This document shows, piece after piece, positions 31,580 through 41,332 of a stretch of DNA of 64,000 nt. The notes below the pieces were generated by a model. It had not been told where the DNA came from. It did no database searches and saw only the letters and a program-made list of their open reading frames with translations. Made by a program: the position numbers and the translations under genes. The stretch comes from Scybalosoma faecavium (GTDB lineage Bacteria; Bacillota; Clostridia; Christensenellales; Christensenellaceae), in NCBI GenBank assembly GCA_018716135.1, contig DVKG01000005.1, positions 1 through 64,000 of the forward strand, given 5' to 3'. The stretch's first letter is position 1, and each line of letters opens with the position of its first letter.

Positions 31580-32278
31580 TCAGCTCAGTATAGTTATATC
31601 CTGATTCACGCCGTTTTCATAGCCGACGTTCAGCTCTTCCGATGCCTCCGGAAGCCAGTCGTTGTACAGAGCCTCAAGCACCTCCGCGTCTCTTATCTCG
31701 TACACATAGTCCACCGCAGAATACTCTCCGCTGTCCTCCGCCATATATTCCAGAACTGCATATCCCTCGCTTTCGCTCTTTAGACATATTGTCAGCGAGG
31801 AGGCCGGTCTGTCCGCGCTTTCGCTCTTGGGCTCGAGAGACACCTTCGCCAGCTTAAAACCCGGCTTCAGCTCTGTTTCGGCGTTCTTGTACGCTATATT
31901 CACAGGGTCGTATTCGCTCAGCATATCTCTGCCCATAGCCACGCCGTAAAGCTCCGCATCGTTTGCTATCTCAACAAACTTTTCCGCATTAGCTCTAACA
32001 TTCAAATTGTATTTGTATCCGTTTTTCGCTTCGGCGGCGGCGTCCTCTTCAAAATCTATTTCTTTGTATCCGTCGCCCTTCGCATCTACAAGCTCAATCG
32101 GGAATCCGTCGCTTGTATTTATACTCTCATCCTCAGGCAGCATCTCCGCGAGAGTCGTCTTAACAAGAAGCGGCACGTCGCACAGCTCTGCGCTCGAGCT
32201 CTTCTCCGCCGACGAAACGGAACAGCCAGACAAAACCAGCATTACTGCCGCGCAAAACAGCGCGCCTGTCTTTTTCAT
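31580..32278 (-). CDS. Putative lipoprotein of unknown function
   Basis: A 232-residue secreted lipoprotein: signal peptide MKKTGALFCAAVMLVLSGC with lipobox LSGC. The rest is acidic, with alternating strands and helices (EMLPEDESINTSDG, AVLEYMAEDSGEYSAVDYVYEI). I do not recognise the family. AGGAGG lies near the start. It stands alone. Confidence 0.75.
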   Translation of the reverse strand: MKKTGALFCAAVMLVLSGCSVSSAEKSSSAELCDVPLLVKTTLAEMLPEDESINTSDGFPIELVDAKGDGYKEIDFEEDAAAEAKNGYKYNLNVRANAEKFVEIANDAELYGVAMGRDMLSEYDPVNIAYKNAETELKPGFKLAKVSLEPKSESADRPASSLTICLKSESEGYAVLEYMAEDSGEYSAVDYVYEIRDAEVLEALYNDWLPEASEELNVGYENGVNQDITILS

Positions 32279-32425
32279 AGCATTTCCTCCTCGAAGTATA
32301 CTTCATTCTCTTTATAAACCGAAAGCTTATAAAAATACACACGACCGGTCGAGCAACGATAAATATTATATTTTTTAAGATATTTAAATTATAGTCTATT
32401 TTTTTTCATAAGTCAACAATTTTTA

Positions 32426-33388
32426 TCACGAAAATCTGGGGTGCGCCTCTATAAATTCGCGTACCTCTCTCATGCTCGGGACAGACTGCATTCCTCCGCG
32501 CACCTGAGCCGCAAGCGCGCCGACGGCACACGCGAAATTGACGGTCTCTCGCAGCATATTGTCAGGCTTTCGCGCCAGCATATACAGAACCGCGCCCATA
32601 AACGCATCTCCGCACGCGAGAGTATCCACCGCGTTTACCTCAAACGCGCGCACAAACCCGCGCTCATTCTCGCTTATGTAATACGCTCCCCGCGCTCCCA
32701 TAGTTACAAATACGGCCGCCTTTCCGTCCTGCATCAGCTTCTCCGCGCCCTGCTCTATCCTGTGCTCGCTCTCTCCTGTGATATACGCCATTTCCTCTGC
32801 GGTCACTTTTATCACATCAGCCGCACCTATCAGCTCTTGAACAGCGGCTTTCTCCTCTCTCTCGCTGCCAAAAACACCGGGGCGCAAATTGACGTCATAG
32901 CTCAGCATTCTGCCCTTGGACTTTGCATAATCTATCGCATATCTCTGCGCCTCGCGCGACGCTTCTCCGCTCATGAGCAGAGTTCCGAAATGCAGTATAC
33001 GGCAATTGTCTATTATGTCAGTGTTTACGCCGGATTTATCGAGAAGCATATCTGCGCCGGGTTTGCGAACGAATGTGAAGCTCCTCTCTCTGAGCATATC
33101 CTGCGCGACAAACGCCATCGTCGTAAACGCTCCGTCCGTTCTAATCAATCCCGAAGTATCCACGCCTGCCGACGACAGCTTCGCAGACAGATAATCTCCC
33201 ATAAAATCATCTCCTGCCGCGCCTATAAAAGCACAGCCCGCTCCGAGAGCAGCCGCAGCGGCGAGGCAGTTCACCGGCGCGCCTCCCGGGCACGCCTCGT
33301 ATGCCGGATTGCCGCTCGGGCCCTGCGCATATGGAACCATATCTATTACAGCCTCTCCTATAGCCGCTATGTCATACGCTATCTTCAT
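32426..33388 (-). CDS. PfkB-family carbohydrate kinase (fructokinase-like)
   Basis: A 320-residue ribokinase-fold kinase. It shows AIGEAVIDMVPY at the start, GGAPVNCLAAAAALG, GAAGDDFMGDYL, VTMGARGAYYI and the catalytic VNAVDTLACGDAFMGAVLY with the Asp base. The pattern is closest to fructokinases. Its start overlaps xseB by 4 bases, so it belongs to the xseA-xseB unit, although function is unrelated. Confidence 0.92.
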   Translation of the reverse strand: MKIAYDIAAIGEAVIDMVPYAQGPSGNPAYEACPGGAPVNCLAAAAALGAGCAFIGAAGDDFMGDYLSAKLSSAGVDTSGLIRTDGAFTTMAFVAQDMLRERSFTFVRKPGADMLLDKSGVNTDIIDNCRILHFGTLLMSGEASREAQRYAIDYAKSKGRMLSYDVNLRPGVFGSEREEKAAVQELIGAADVIKVTAEEMAYITGESEHRIEQGAEKLMQDGKAAVFVTMGARGAYYISENERGFVRAFEVNAVDTLACGDAFMGAVLYMLARKPDNMLRETVNFACAVGALAAQVRGGMQSVPSMREVREFIEAHPRFS

Positions 33389-33576
33389 TTTTCTTCCTCC
33401 TGCGCCTCTATGCGCTGTTTCACTTCGCCTATCCTGCGAGTGCAGCTGCGCGCGAGCTTAACGCCGCGCTCATATTTTTCCATTGCTTCATCTATAGTCA
33501 AATCCCCCTGCTCCAGAGCCTTGGCTATATCCTCCAGCTCAGCGAGCGATTTTTCCAAATTTATTTTTTCTTCCAT
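33385..33576 (-). CDS. xseB: Exodeoxyribonuclease VII small subunit
   Basis: A 63-residue helical protein, NLEKSLAELEDIAKALEQGDLTIDEAMEKYERGVKLARSC, the full pattern of XseB. It overlaps xseA by 16 bases and pfkB by 4, so all three are translated from one message. Confidence 0.96.
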   Translation of the reverse strand: MEEKINLEKSLAELEDIAKALEQGDLTIDEAMEKYERGVKLARSCTRRIGEVKQRIEAQEEEK

Positions 33577-34772
33577 TTTATCTCCTTATCGACGCTCTCT
33601 GCTCTGGCTCTTACTCTGCCGTCTGCCAGCGCAAGCTCTATCTCATCTCCCGCTTTTATCTGATTCACAGAGTATATTCTCTCGCCTTCTGCGCTCAATC
33701 CAGCGTATCCCCTCGCCAATATCGCCATTGGACTGGCGGATTCTACACGAGCGGCCAGCTGTCTCAATTCAGTTTCTCGCTCTGCAGCCGCAGATTTTAC
33801 GGCATATTTGAATCTGCTCTCCAGCTCAGCCACTCTCATCTCAGCTTCGCGCAGTATGCTTCGCGCACAATGAGCCGCGGTCCGTTCCGCTCCTTCTATG
33901 CGCGCATATGTTCTGTCGCATATTACCTGAGCTGCCGTTTTTATTCTGGAGCGGCACTGTTCTATTCTTTCCAGAAGCTCCGCTCCGTCCGGCACGGCGA
34001 GCTCGGCCGCTGCGGATGGAGTGGGCGCGCGCCTGTCCGCCACAAGGTCGGCTATTGTAAAATCAGTCTCATGCCCTACGCCGGATATTATAGGCTTGCG
34101 GGATATGGATATTGCCCGCGCAACTATCTCGTTGTTATATACGCTGAGATCCTCTGCCGAGCCGCCTCCGCGCACGAGCAGGAGAGTGTCGCATTCTTCA
34201 TCTCTGTCCGCACGCATAAGCGCGCTTATTATCTGCCTGGGCGCTGCGTCCCCCTGTACGCTCGTCTCAAACAGCTTCAGCTTTACCCAAGGGCTTCTGC
34301 GCGTTATTACATTAAATACATCGCGCACAGCTGCGCCTGTCGGCGAAGTTATCACTCCTATGCAGTCGGGAAAGGCGGGTATCTCCTTCTTCCTGCTCTC
34401 ATCCAGCAAGCCTTCGTTCATAAGCTTGCGTTTGAGCTGCTCCAGAGCCGCGCTCTGCTCCCCCAATCCCACGGGAATTATCCGCACGGCGTAGAGCTGA
34501 TACGTACCTTGCCGTTCATACGCCGCGACATCCCCGAGCACTATGACCTGCATTCCGTTTTCCGGTGTAAAAGTCATATGCGTGCCGTATCCGCGGAACA
34601 TAACACAGCGCAGCTGGCTTTTCGCATCTTTCAATGTAAAAAACGCATGTCCGGATATATTGCGCACATACCCGGAAAGCTCACCTTCTACACAGACGCC
34701 TCGCAGCTCCGGCTCTGAATCCAACAGTCTGCGTATATTCTCGTTCAGCTCCGTTACTGAAATAGACTGCAT
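33561..34772 (-). CDS. xseA: Exodeoxyribonuclease VII large subunit
   Basis: A 403-residue nuclease that degrades single-stranded DNA. It has an N-terminal OB-fold (VEGELSGYVRNISGHAFFTLKD), the catalytic region GVITSPTGAAVRDVFNVITRR and VRGGGSAEDLSVYNNE, then GHETDFTIADLVADRRAPTPSAAAE, and a coiled-coil C-terminal half. The gene starts 45 bases from the distal end of the CRISPR array. Confidence 0.96.
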   Translation of the reverse strand: MQSISVTELNENIRRLLDSEPELRGVCVEGELSGYVRNISGHAFFTLKDAKSQLRCVMFRGYGTHMTFTPENGMQVIVLGDVAAYERQGTYQLYAVRIIPVGLGEQSAALEQLKRKLMNEGLLDESRKKEIPAFPDCIGVITSPTGAAVRDVFNVITRRSPWVKLKLFETSVQGDAAPRQIISALMRADRDEECDTLLLVRGGGSAEDLSVYNNEIVARAISISRKPIISGVGHETDFTIADLVADRRAPTPSAAAELAVPDGAELLERIEQCRSRIKTAAQVICDRTYARIEGAERTAAHCARSILREAEMRVAELESRFKYAVKSAAAERETELRQLAARVESASPMAILARGYAGLSAEGERIYSVNQIKAGDEIELALADGRVRARAESVDKEIKWKKK

Positions 34773-34817
34773 ATCTTCTCCTGTTCTTTCGGAATTGTTT
34801 TTATTTAATTATACCAT

Positions 34818-36532
34818 ATTTCAATTCACGCACCCCGCAAAGGGGTGCAACGCCTATTTATTATATTATAACAACCTTGCGCGCCAATTTCAATCCGCGC
34901 ACCCCGCAAGGGGTGCGACAATCAAGAGCGGGTTTGCCGTTGGCGTTGGGATATTTCAATCCACGCACCCCGCAAGGGGGTGCGACGGCATAGCGATGAT
35001 AGGGCAATTTAATATCATCATTTCAATCCACGCACTGTACGTCGCTACGGCGCGAGCGGTAGATATTTCAATCCACGCACCCCGCGAGGGGGTGCGACTG
35101 GCTATAATATGTATTATCGCCATACAATGCGCTATTTCAATCCACGCACCCCACGAGGGGGTGCGACACCGAGCCGCAATCCTGCACAAGCGCCTAATAC
35201 CAATTTCAATCCACGCACCCCGCGAGGGGGTGCGACAACGCGTCAGCGCAAATTGCCGCGTGCCGACCCATTTCAATCCACGCACCCCGCAAGGGGGTGC
35301 GACTACGATGTCTCGCGTCGAGCAACTGATGGCTGACATTTCAATCCACGCACCCCGCAAGGGGGTGCGACCTGCCGTTCGCCGAGGAAAAAGCCAAACT
35401 AGCGAGAATTTCAATCCACGCACCCCGCAAGGGGGTGCGACGTACGTCGCTACGGCGCGCAAGGTAGTTATGTTTAATTTCAATCCACGCACCCCGCAAG
35501 GGGGTGCGACGTTAAGGAGGTATATAAAATGTATGTTGTTAACGATTTCAATCCACGCACCCCGCAAGGGGGTGCGACAGGCTTAACGTTATTCGCGGAA
35601 CACAGGTCGCTATTTCAATCCACGCACCCCGCAAGGGGGTGCGACGCCGATCACACAAAGACGGCGGGAGAGTGCAGATTATTTCAATCCACGCACCCCA
35701 CGAGGGGGTGCGACCAATATGTCCTTGCAGCTTTAGCGCCGTAGAAATATTTCAATCCACGCACCCCACGAGGGGGTGCGACGGGCAGCTTTTAGCGTCT
35801 TTCTTGCACACGCGGATTTCAATCCACGCACCCCACGAGGGGGTGCGACCCGTAGTCCTTGCGCCAGTGTACTATCTCATCTGTCCATTTCAATCCACGC
35901 ACCCCACGAGGGGGTGCGACGCAGTAGGCTTGAGACTGTCAACCGGAATGCTCTATTTCAATCCACGCACCCCGCGAGGGGGTGCGACCCAATGAGGCAC
36001 ATTATAACGAGGTGTGTGCCAATTTCAATCCACGCACCCCGCGAGGGGGTGCGACATGTGCCGCGCAGCGGCTACAGCTACGGATGCCCATTTCAATCCA
36101 CGCACCCCGCGAGGGGGTGCGACGCATACGTGTGAGTACATCAAAGATTTTTTTGCACATTTCAATCCACGCACCCCGCGAGGGGGTGCGACGATAAATT
36201 CGAGCGGCAAAAGGCGTACATACGCAAGATTTCAATCCACGCACCCCGCGAGGGGGTGCGACTTCCTCAAAAATTTCTCTGACTTCCACGCCCAAATTTC
36301 AATCCACGCACCCCGCGAGGGGGTGCGACGCGTACCGGAGAACGTGATAATATTGCCGTTGCGCATTTCAATCCACGCACCCCGCGAGGGGGTGCGACGT
36401 GGCCGGCACAAATGCAAGCGCGTGATTTTCCATTTCAATCCACGCACCCCGCGAGGGGGTGCGACTTATCGTGCTGTAGTATTTGCGGGCTATGCGTCAT
36501 TTCAATCCACGCACCCCGCGAGGGGGTGCGAC
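34818..36532 (-). CRISPR. Type I-C CRISPR array, 26 repeats
   Basis: Twenty-six repeat units of 34 bases (one of 33, one truncated to 16) with ~33-37-base spacers. In crRNA direction (minus strand) the repeat begins GTCGCACCCC and ends GTGGATTGAAAT, the I-C type. The leader side is at 36532, next to cas2; units at 34818 and 34887 are degenerate, marking the old end. Repeat variants differ in the loop (plus strand GCGAG, ACGAG or GCAAG) and occur in runs of 9, 4 and 6 from the leader. A truncated unit lies at 35020-35035. Confidence 0.98.
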
Positions 36533-36698
36533 AGCAAAATTGCGTAAAAACAGATACTATTGCGCAATTTTGCGAACTCTCAGGCAACGACACAAGTCGA
36601 AATCTGAGATTTTGCTCATTATGAGCTGTTTTTTACTCGCATTTTGTACAAATACTCGTGCGAACTCCCGGCGAAAATATGTACGCTTGATATTCGCA
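36533..36698 (-). promoter_or_regulatory. CRISPR leader
   Basis: A 166-base A+T-rich stretch between cas2 and the newest repeat. Directly beside the first repeat lies an inverted repeat GCAAAATTGCG (36534-36544) / CGCAATTTTGC (36563-36573). It should hold the array promoter and the integration signal for Cas1-Cas2. Confidence 0.75.
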
Positions 36699-36989
36699 CT
36701 AAATTGTCAGCAGTCCCTCTGCCTCATAACCTTGATTCACTCCAAAATGCTCTATTTTAGAACGATAACGCTCACCAAGATAATAAAATCTGAGACTGTC
36801 TTTTTCTTTGTCCATTATCCCGCAAAGCTTAGCCTGCAAGCTTCTCAGCTGTCCCGCATCCAGCACGCATTCAAACACCGAATTCTGAACTCGCTGTCCA
36901 TAGTTCACACACTGCTTTGCAATCATTCTAAGTCTCCGCCTGCCGGCTGCATCCTCGGTATTTACATCATAAGCTATTACAACCATCAT
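36699..36989 (-). CDS. cas2: CRISPR-associated Cas2
   Basis: A 96-residue protein opening MMVVIAYDVNT, the ferredoxin-like strand with the Cas2 Asp, and VNYGQRVQNSVFECVLD. It forms the spacer-integration complex with Cas1. The ATG at 36989 is preferred over a TTG at 36995. It follows cas1 by 9-15 bases. Confidence 0.95.
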   Translation of the reverse strand: MMVVIAYDVNTEDAAGRRRLRMIAKQCVNYGQRVQNSVFECVLDAGQLRSLQAKLCGIMDKEKDSLRFYYLGERYRSKIEHFGVNQGYEAEGLLTI

Positions 36990-37004
36990 TGTCAATACCC
37001 TGTT

Positions 37005-38036
37005 TCATTTCCACAAAAACACCGGATAGCCATCCAGATCTCCGCGCAAATACCGCGCCAGAAGCAGCGCTTGAACATGAGGCACTAAGCCCCACGGCAT
37101 CTTCTCTTTCAAAAACGGATGCGTTATCACTTTATTTTTTCTGTCCTGCCAATACTTCAGCAATGTTTTTCGTCCGCTATCATTCAGCAGCACAGCTCCG
37201 TTATCCTGTACGTCAAAATCACTCCCGCTTATTATTCTGTCGTTTATAAGCGTAAGCACAAACCTGTCAGCGATAGGAGCGCGCAGCTCTTCCAGCAAAT
37301 CCTGAGACAGCGATTTTCTTCCCGGTCTGTCCCTATGCAGAAAACCTACATAGGAATCCAAACCAACAGCCTCAAGAGCAGACGCGCAGTCGCTGCCCAG
37401 AATAGTGTATACAAACGAAAGCATTGCATTTACTTTGTCCATGGGCGGTCTGCGATTTCTGCTTTTAAAGAAAAATTCCTCTTTTCGGCTCAAAATCATG
37501 TCATCCAAAATGTTGAAGTATATGGATGCACCGGAACCTTCCAAGCCGCGCAGATTCTCCAGCGATTCCGCTTCCATCACTTTCGGCAGCAGTTCTTTCA
37601 AATAACCGGAAGCCTCCCGAAATTGCTGCTCGTTCACTCTCATGGCGTGATCGCGCCTCGTCCGCTCTATGCTCCATCTCGCATTGCTGAGTTTTCCGAA
37701 TATGAAATTACGCGCTATTTTGCAGCTTTCCGCTTCATCGTCAGCAATTCTGTACTGAGTTCTCCTGAGCAGGACATTCCCTCTGCTCTCTCCGCTTGTC
37801 CTCGCGAGGAATCTCCCGCGCGGAGTACAAAACACCAAATCCACTCCTCTTTTTGCACAAGCGCCCATCAGCGCAGGCGAAGCTCCTGCATAGGAAAATG
37901 ACACTATGCTCTGCAAATTGTGAAGCGGAAAACGCGCCGTAATTTGATCGTGCTTTTTTATCACTATATTCTCCCCGTCCAAAGCAGCATAAGCATCTTC
38001 AGAGGTTATATACAAAGTGTTCAAAAGCGTTCTCAT
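37005..38036 (-). CDS. cas1: CRISPR-associated Cas1 (type I-C)
   Basis: A 343-residue integrase. It begins MRTLLNTLYITSEDAYAALDGENIVI (I-C style), with the conserved catalytic region ESLENLRGLEGSGASIYF (Glu), LGSDCASALEAVGLDSYVGFLHRDRPGRKSLSQDLLEELR (His and Asp/Glu ligands). It overlaps cas4 by 4 bases. Confidence 0.97.
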   Translation of the reverse strand: MRTLLNTLYITSEDAYAALDGENIVIKKHDQITARFPLHNLQSIVSFSYAGASPALMGACAKRGVDLVFCTPRGRFLARTSGESRGNVLLRRTQYRIADDEAESCKIARNFIFGKLSNARWSIERTRRDHAMRVNEQQFREASGYLKELLPKVMEAESLENLRGLEGSGASIYFNILDDMILSRKEEFFFKSRNRRPPMDKVNAMLSFVYTILGSDCASALEAVGLDSYVGFLHRDRPGRKSLSQDLLEELRAPIADRFVLTLINDRIISGSDFDVQDNGAVLLNDSGRKTLLKYWQDRKNKVITHPFLKEKMPWGLVPHVQALLLARYLRGDLDGYPVFLWK

Positions 38037-38692
38037 TTGTCCTCCTCCATATGTGCGCGCAGATACTCTTCGACAGAGCGCGAGAGCAGCTCAGGTTCGC
38101 ACAGCCTGAGCATGGAGCACGATTTGCACTCTCTTTTTCGCCTGACCTTAGGCGTATAGCCTTTACGCATAAGCTCGTGCATTTCATTTAAGCAGCTTTT
38201 CACGCGCTCTCTCAGCTCGGGCGTGAAGCTCACTTCTGTTCTCCTTCTTGGTTCTCCATAGAACAGAGCTCCTTTGCTTATATCACAGCACAGCATATCT
38301 TCCAGACACATAGCCTGAGCACAAAGCTGCAGCTCGTCCGCACAGTATGGATTCGGCTTTCCGCGCTTGTATTCCACAGGGAAGGGAGTCCATTTCCCCT
38401 CCCTGTCCGCCAGCTCTATTCCTGCCTCATCTCTGATAAATTCGACCACATCGCATTGACCGGACAGCCCCAGACGTGCAGAAAAGATATACATTCCTCG
38501 TGCGGTTATCTTGTCTCCCCGCGTCTCGCGGCTGCCTGAATCATGTGCTTTTTCGTGCAATAGCGTGCCGTCTACAGTCAGATAATTGTCAGCCCATTGA
38601 TTTTCAATGTGTATCAGCGCCCACTGTCTGCGGCAGAAAGCAAAATGCTGAAGACCGGAAAGCTGCAAAAACTCTTCCTGCCTATATGCCAT
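38033..38692 (-). CDS. cas4: CRISPR-associated Cas4
   Basis: A 219-residue RecB-like nuclease with an Fe-S cluster. It has FAFCRRQWALIHIENQW (first Cys), a PVEYKRGKP motif (catalytic Glu/Lys) and the C-terminal CKSCSMLRLC triad. It trims prespacers and checks the PAM. It overlaps cas7 by 11 bases. Confidence 0.96.
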   Translation of the reverse strand: MAYRQEEFLQLSGLQHFAFCRRQWALIHIENQWADNYLTVDGTLLHEKAHDSGSRETRGDKITARGMYIFSARLGLSGQCDVVEFIRDEAGIELADREGKWTPFPVEYKRGKPNPYCADELQLCAQAMCLEDMLCCDISKGALFYGEPRRRTEVSFTPELRERVKSCLNEMHELMRKGYTPKVRRKRECKSCSMLRLCEPELLSRSVEEYLRAHMEEDK

Positions 38693-39533
38693 CTATTATC
38701 TGAGGCTCAAGCCCGGGCAGCTCTTCCAGGATTATATTGTAATCATCAATACTTTTTGACGGTTTATCCGCGTCTTTGGGCTCTATCTTTAAAGAACGGT
38801 GAACCTTAGCCGAGGAGTATTGACCCGCCTTGCAGTTATGCTCCCACCAGTAGAGACGCACAATCTCCATAGAGCCTTCCGGTCTGGCAGCGGAAGCGTC
38901 GTTTTCAAACAGCGTGAGCAGACACTCTTTTATAACCTCGGCGTCCTCTTCGCTGAATCCTGTCTTCTCTGCGAGCTGTACATTTATAGAGCCTTTTATT
39001 TTGTACAGCCCATAGCGCACCATATGCTTCATGCCCATGGTATCGCTGGCCTTTTTATCTGTCGCCTCGCCGTTTACGCTCTTTGTTATCTGCATAGAGC
39101 GCACATCTACCGTATCCACGCTCACCGCCTGATGAACGCTCACCGGACCCCGCACGCCTACCGAGACGCCTTCGCCTTTTTTATCTGCTTTAAAAGCAAA
39201 TACCTGTCCGAAGGATCTCACGTCTATCCATCTTTCACACGCTATTTTGGCGTACTCGTCCTTATCCTTTATCTTCTTGTCTATGTTTGCTTCTGCACGC
39301 TCTTTCAAGCTGCCCATTCCGTCATCCGCCCTGTCTGCGGACTGAACAAAAACGCATTTGCCCATATCCTGCATTCTGTTGCGCAGCTTGCGCTTTATGC
39401 ACACATCTGATATTTCGCCAAAGCCCTCATAGTCCGTGCGCGGACGGTTTCCGTTCAGCGGATCTCCGTTGGGATTTGCCATTTCTACGCTCGCCAGCGC
39501 CACGAAATCTATCTTGTTTTTAAGTATGCTCAT
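38682..39533 (-). CDS. cas7: Type I-C Cas7 (Csd2)
   Basis: A 283-residue Cascade backbone protein, with the family start NPNGDPLNGNRPRTDYEGFGEISDVCIKRKLRNRM and SVHQAVSVDTVDVRSMQITKSVNG. It binds crRNA along its length. It overlaps the cas8c stop by one base. Confidence 0.97.
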   Translation of the reverse strand: MSILKNKIDFVALASVEMANPNGDPLNGNRPRTDYEGFGEISDVCIKRKLRNRMQDMGKCVFVQSADRADDGMGSLKERAEANIDKKIKDKDEYAKIACERWIDVRSFGQVFAFKADKKGEGVSVGVRGPVSVHQAVSVDTVDVRSMQITKSVNGEATDKKASDTMGMKHMVRYGLYKIKGSINVQLAEKTGFSEEDAEVIKECLLTLFENDASAARPEGSMEIVRLYWWEHNCKAGQYSSAKVHRSLKIEPKDADKPSKSIDDYNIILEELPGLEPQIIDGI

Positions 39534-41332
39534 TATTCAGTTACCTCCATATGCTCATTTTCAGTATCAGCTTCTTTTTTTGTGTAAAACTCGCTCCGCT
39601 GTAAATAATACCCCAGCAGATATGTATCCTCCAGACGCTTGTTCATCTTGTCCTTATCTTCTTCTTTGAAAAGTCCGAATATCTCGCCTATGAGGTTTTT
39701 GTAGAAAATACGCTGCTTCGCTCCGAGTCTTTCAAAATACGGCTCCAGCTTATCGTGTATTATTCTTGCCGCATACATAGGTCTCTCGCAGTATACAGAC
39801 TGCATCTTTATCGCATTGGGCTCTCTGCCTTCGTCCTGATTGTATGTGTCGCGCTCTGCCTTTTCCATAACCGCCATCAGCCTGCCGAAAAGATAGCTGC
39901 GGTCTGTATTCGCCGGGTCAAGCTTCATAGTCCATTCCTCCTTTTTCGCCAAATCATTTCTGTATTTTCTTATCATAGCACACGCCGTGCTCAGCATTCT
40001 TATCCGCCCGTTGTTATCATACGCCAAAGGAGCAGACGCCTTCTGCGTCAAAGCTCTTACTATATCCATAGGCACGGGCGATCCCTCTATCATGCACGCC
40101 AGAAGTTTTTGAGTCTGTTCTTTAAGCACTCTGTCGTCCGCTTCTATCCTGCCTTCTCTTTGAGTCCCGAAGGCACATTCCGCTATTTTTTTCAGAGGCG
40201 GGGACTGCACTCCGTATCTTCCGAATTCCCAGCAGCATGTTTCGTACCATCTTTGAATTTTCTCAAGAAAATCAGAGGCTCTCAGCTCGCTGTAGTATGT
40301 CATAGACAGTCTGCCCGTGGTCGCTGCGTCAAAAGCCGCGATTATTACATCCTCATTATCCGGCAAATTCTCCCTATATCCGCGCAGAGCCTCATACAGC
40401 TGCTTTTTGTAATCCGAGGGCCGCAGAGCCTCTTCTGCGGTATCCATCGGCGAGCCCATGAGCTTAGGCGTTTTAAATCCCTTTGGATTCCAGCATATAA
40501 AGACTCTGTTTCCTACAAAATCTCTCACGCTGTCGTTCGCCGCGAGCCACGCCAGAGCGCTATGCGCTTTTTGCGAAGCGATGTAGCTCACTGTAGCCGC
40601 CTGCCGGCTGTCCGTAAATCTGCCTCTGTAGGTATAGCCGGAGCTGTCGTTATCGGAAATCAGCTTCGCGCCGTAATTCGCGCTTACAATGCCTTTGGGA
40701 TGTTTGAGCGCAAGGCGAGCCTCGTCGCCTGTTATCATGCACAGCCCTGTATCTCCGTCCTCATCGCTTATGCTCTCCGCATACCTGATATAAGAGTCGA
40801 ATAGAGTCGCGTCTCTCCAACATTCTTCGGGTATATCCGGATCGTCATTTAATACACGCCAGCGAACCATCAGCTTGTCTGCTTTGTTATCCGGCTTGCC
40901 GCCCTCCGGCCCAATTAAACCCGCTCGTTCCAGATCGCTTAGAACACTCCCGCCTTTTACGTAGTTCAAAACGGCGCGGACTTTTTGGTGAGCATATTCT
41001 GAATCCGCCCAGTCCGAAAGCTGCTCTACATATTTTTCGTATTTTTCTCCTGAATGTTTGGAGATATAGCCTATTTGTTCACACAGCGGATGCGGAGCGC
41101 AGTTGCCCGTTCTCACTGCGGAAGCTTCTGTGACAGGGATTATAGTCTTTACGTCATCTTTCGCAACTTCATTTGCACCGACATAATTTCCGTCCTCGTC
41201 TATAATAATCTCTATTTGTACATTTTGTACGATATGAGATATCGGAGTAAGAGGCGCTCTCCCCTGTTCTGCTACTCCTGCCTTTTGCGCGAACGTGTCG
41301 TATGTCTCACACGCTTTTTGCAGCAGCCCCAT
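39533..41332 (-). CDS. cas8c: Type I-C Cas8c (Csd1), large Cascade subunit
   Basis: A 599-residue protein with MGLLQKACETYDTFAQKAG, IVSANYGAKLISDNDSSGYTYRGRF and ERPMYAARIIHDKLEPYFERLG, typical Csd1 blocks. It recognises the PAM; in I-C an internal start can also make Cas11. It overlaps cas5 and cas7 by one base each. Confidence 0.96.
   Translation of the reverse strand: MGLLQKACETYDTFAQKAGVAEQGRAPLTPISHIVQNVQIEIIIDEDGNYVGANEVAKDDVKTIIPVTEASAVRTGNCAPHPLCEQIGYISKHSGEKYEKYVEQLSDWADSEYAHQKVRAVLNYVKGGSVLSDLERAGLIGPEGGKPDNKADKLMVRWRVLNDDPDIPEECWRDATLFDSYIRYAESISDEDGDTGLCMITGDEARLALKHPKGIVSANYGAKLISDNDSSGYTYRGRFTDSRQAATVSYIASQKAHSALAWLAANDSVRDFVGNRVFICWNPKGFKTPKLMGSPMDTAEEALRPSDYKKQLYEALRGYRENLPDNEDVIIAAFDAATTGRLSMTYYSELRASDFLEKIQRWYETCCWEFGRYGVQSPPLKKIAECAFGTQREGRIEADDRVLKEQTQKLLACMIEGSPVPMDIVRALTQKASAPLAYDNNGRIRMLSTACAMIRKYRNDLAKKEEWTMKLDPANTDRSYLFGRLMAVMEKAERDTYNQDEGREPNAIKMQSVYCERPMYAARIIHDKLEPYFERLGAKQRIFYKNLIGEIFGLFKEEDKDKMNKRLEDTYLLGYYLQRSEFYTKKEADTENEHMEVTE

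Noticed and set aside
34818..36532. Spacer matches to the adjacent satellite (self-targeting)
   Set aside because: No spacer matched the element by eye; a proper search would be needed for short or diverged hits.
34543..36624. Many open frames with repeating FNPRTPRGGAT or QSTHPARGCD peptides
   Set aside because: They are translations of the CRISPR repeats in different frames; no ribosome sites and no protein family.
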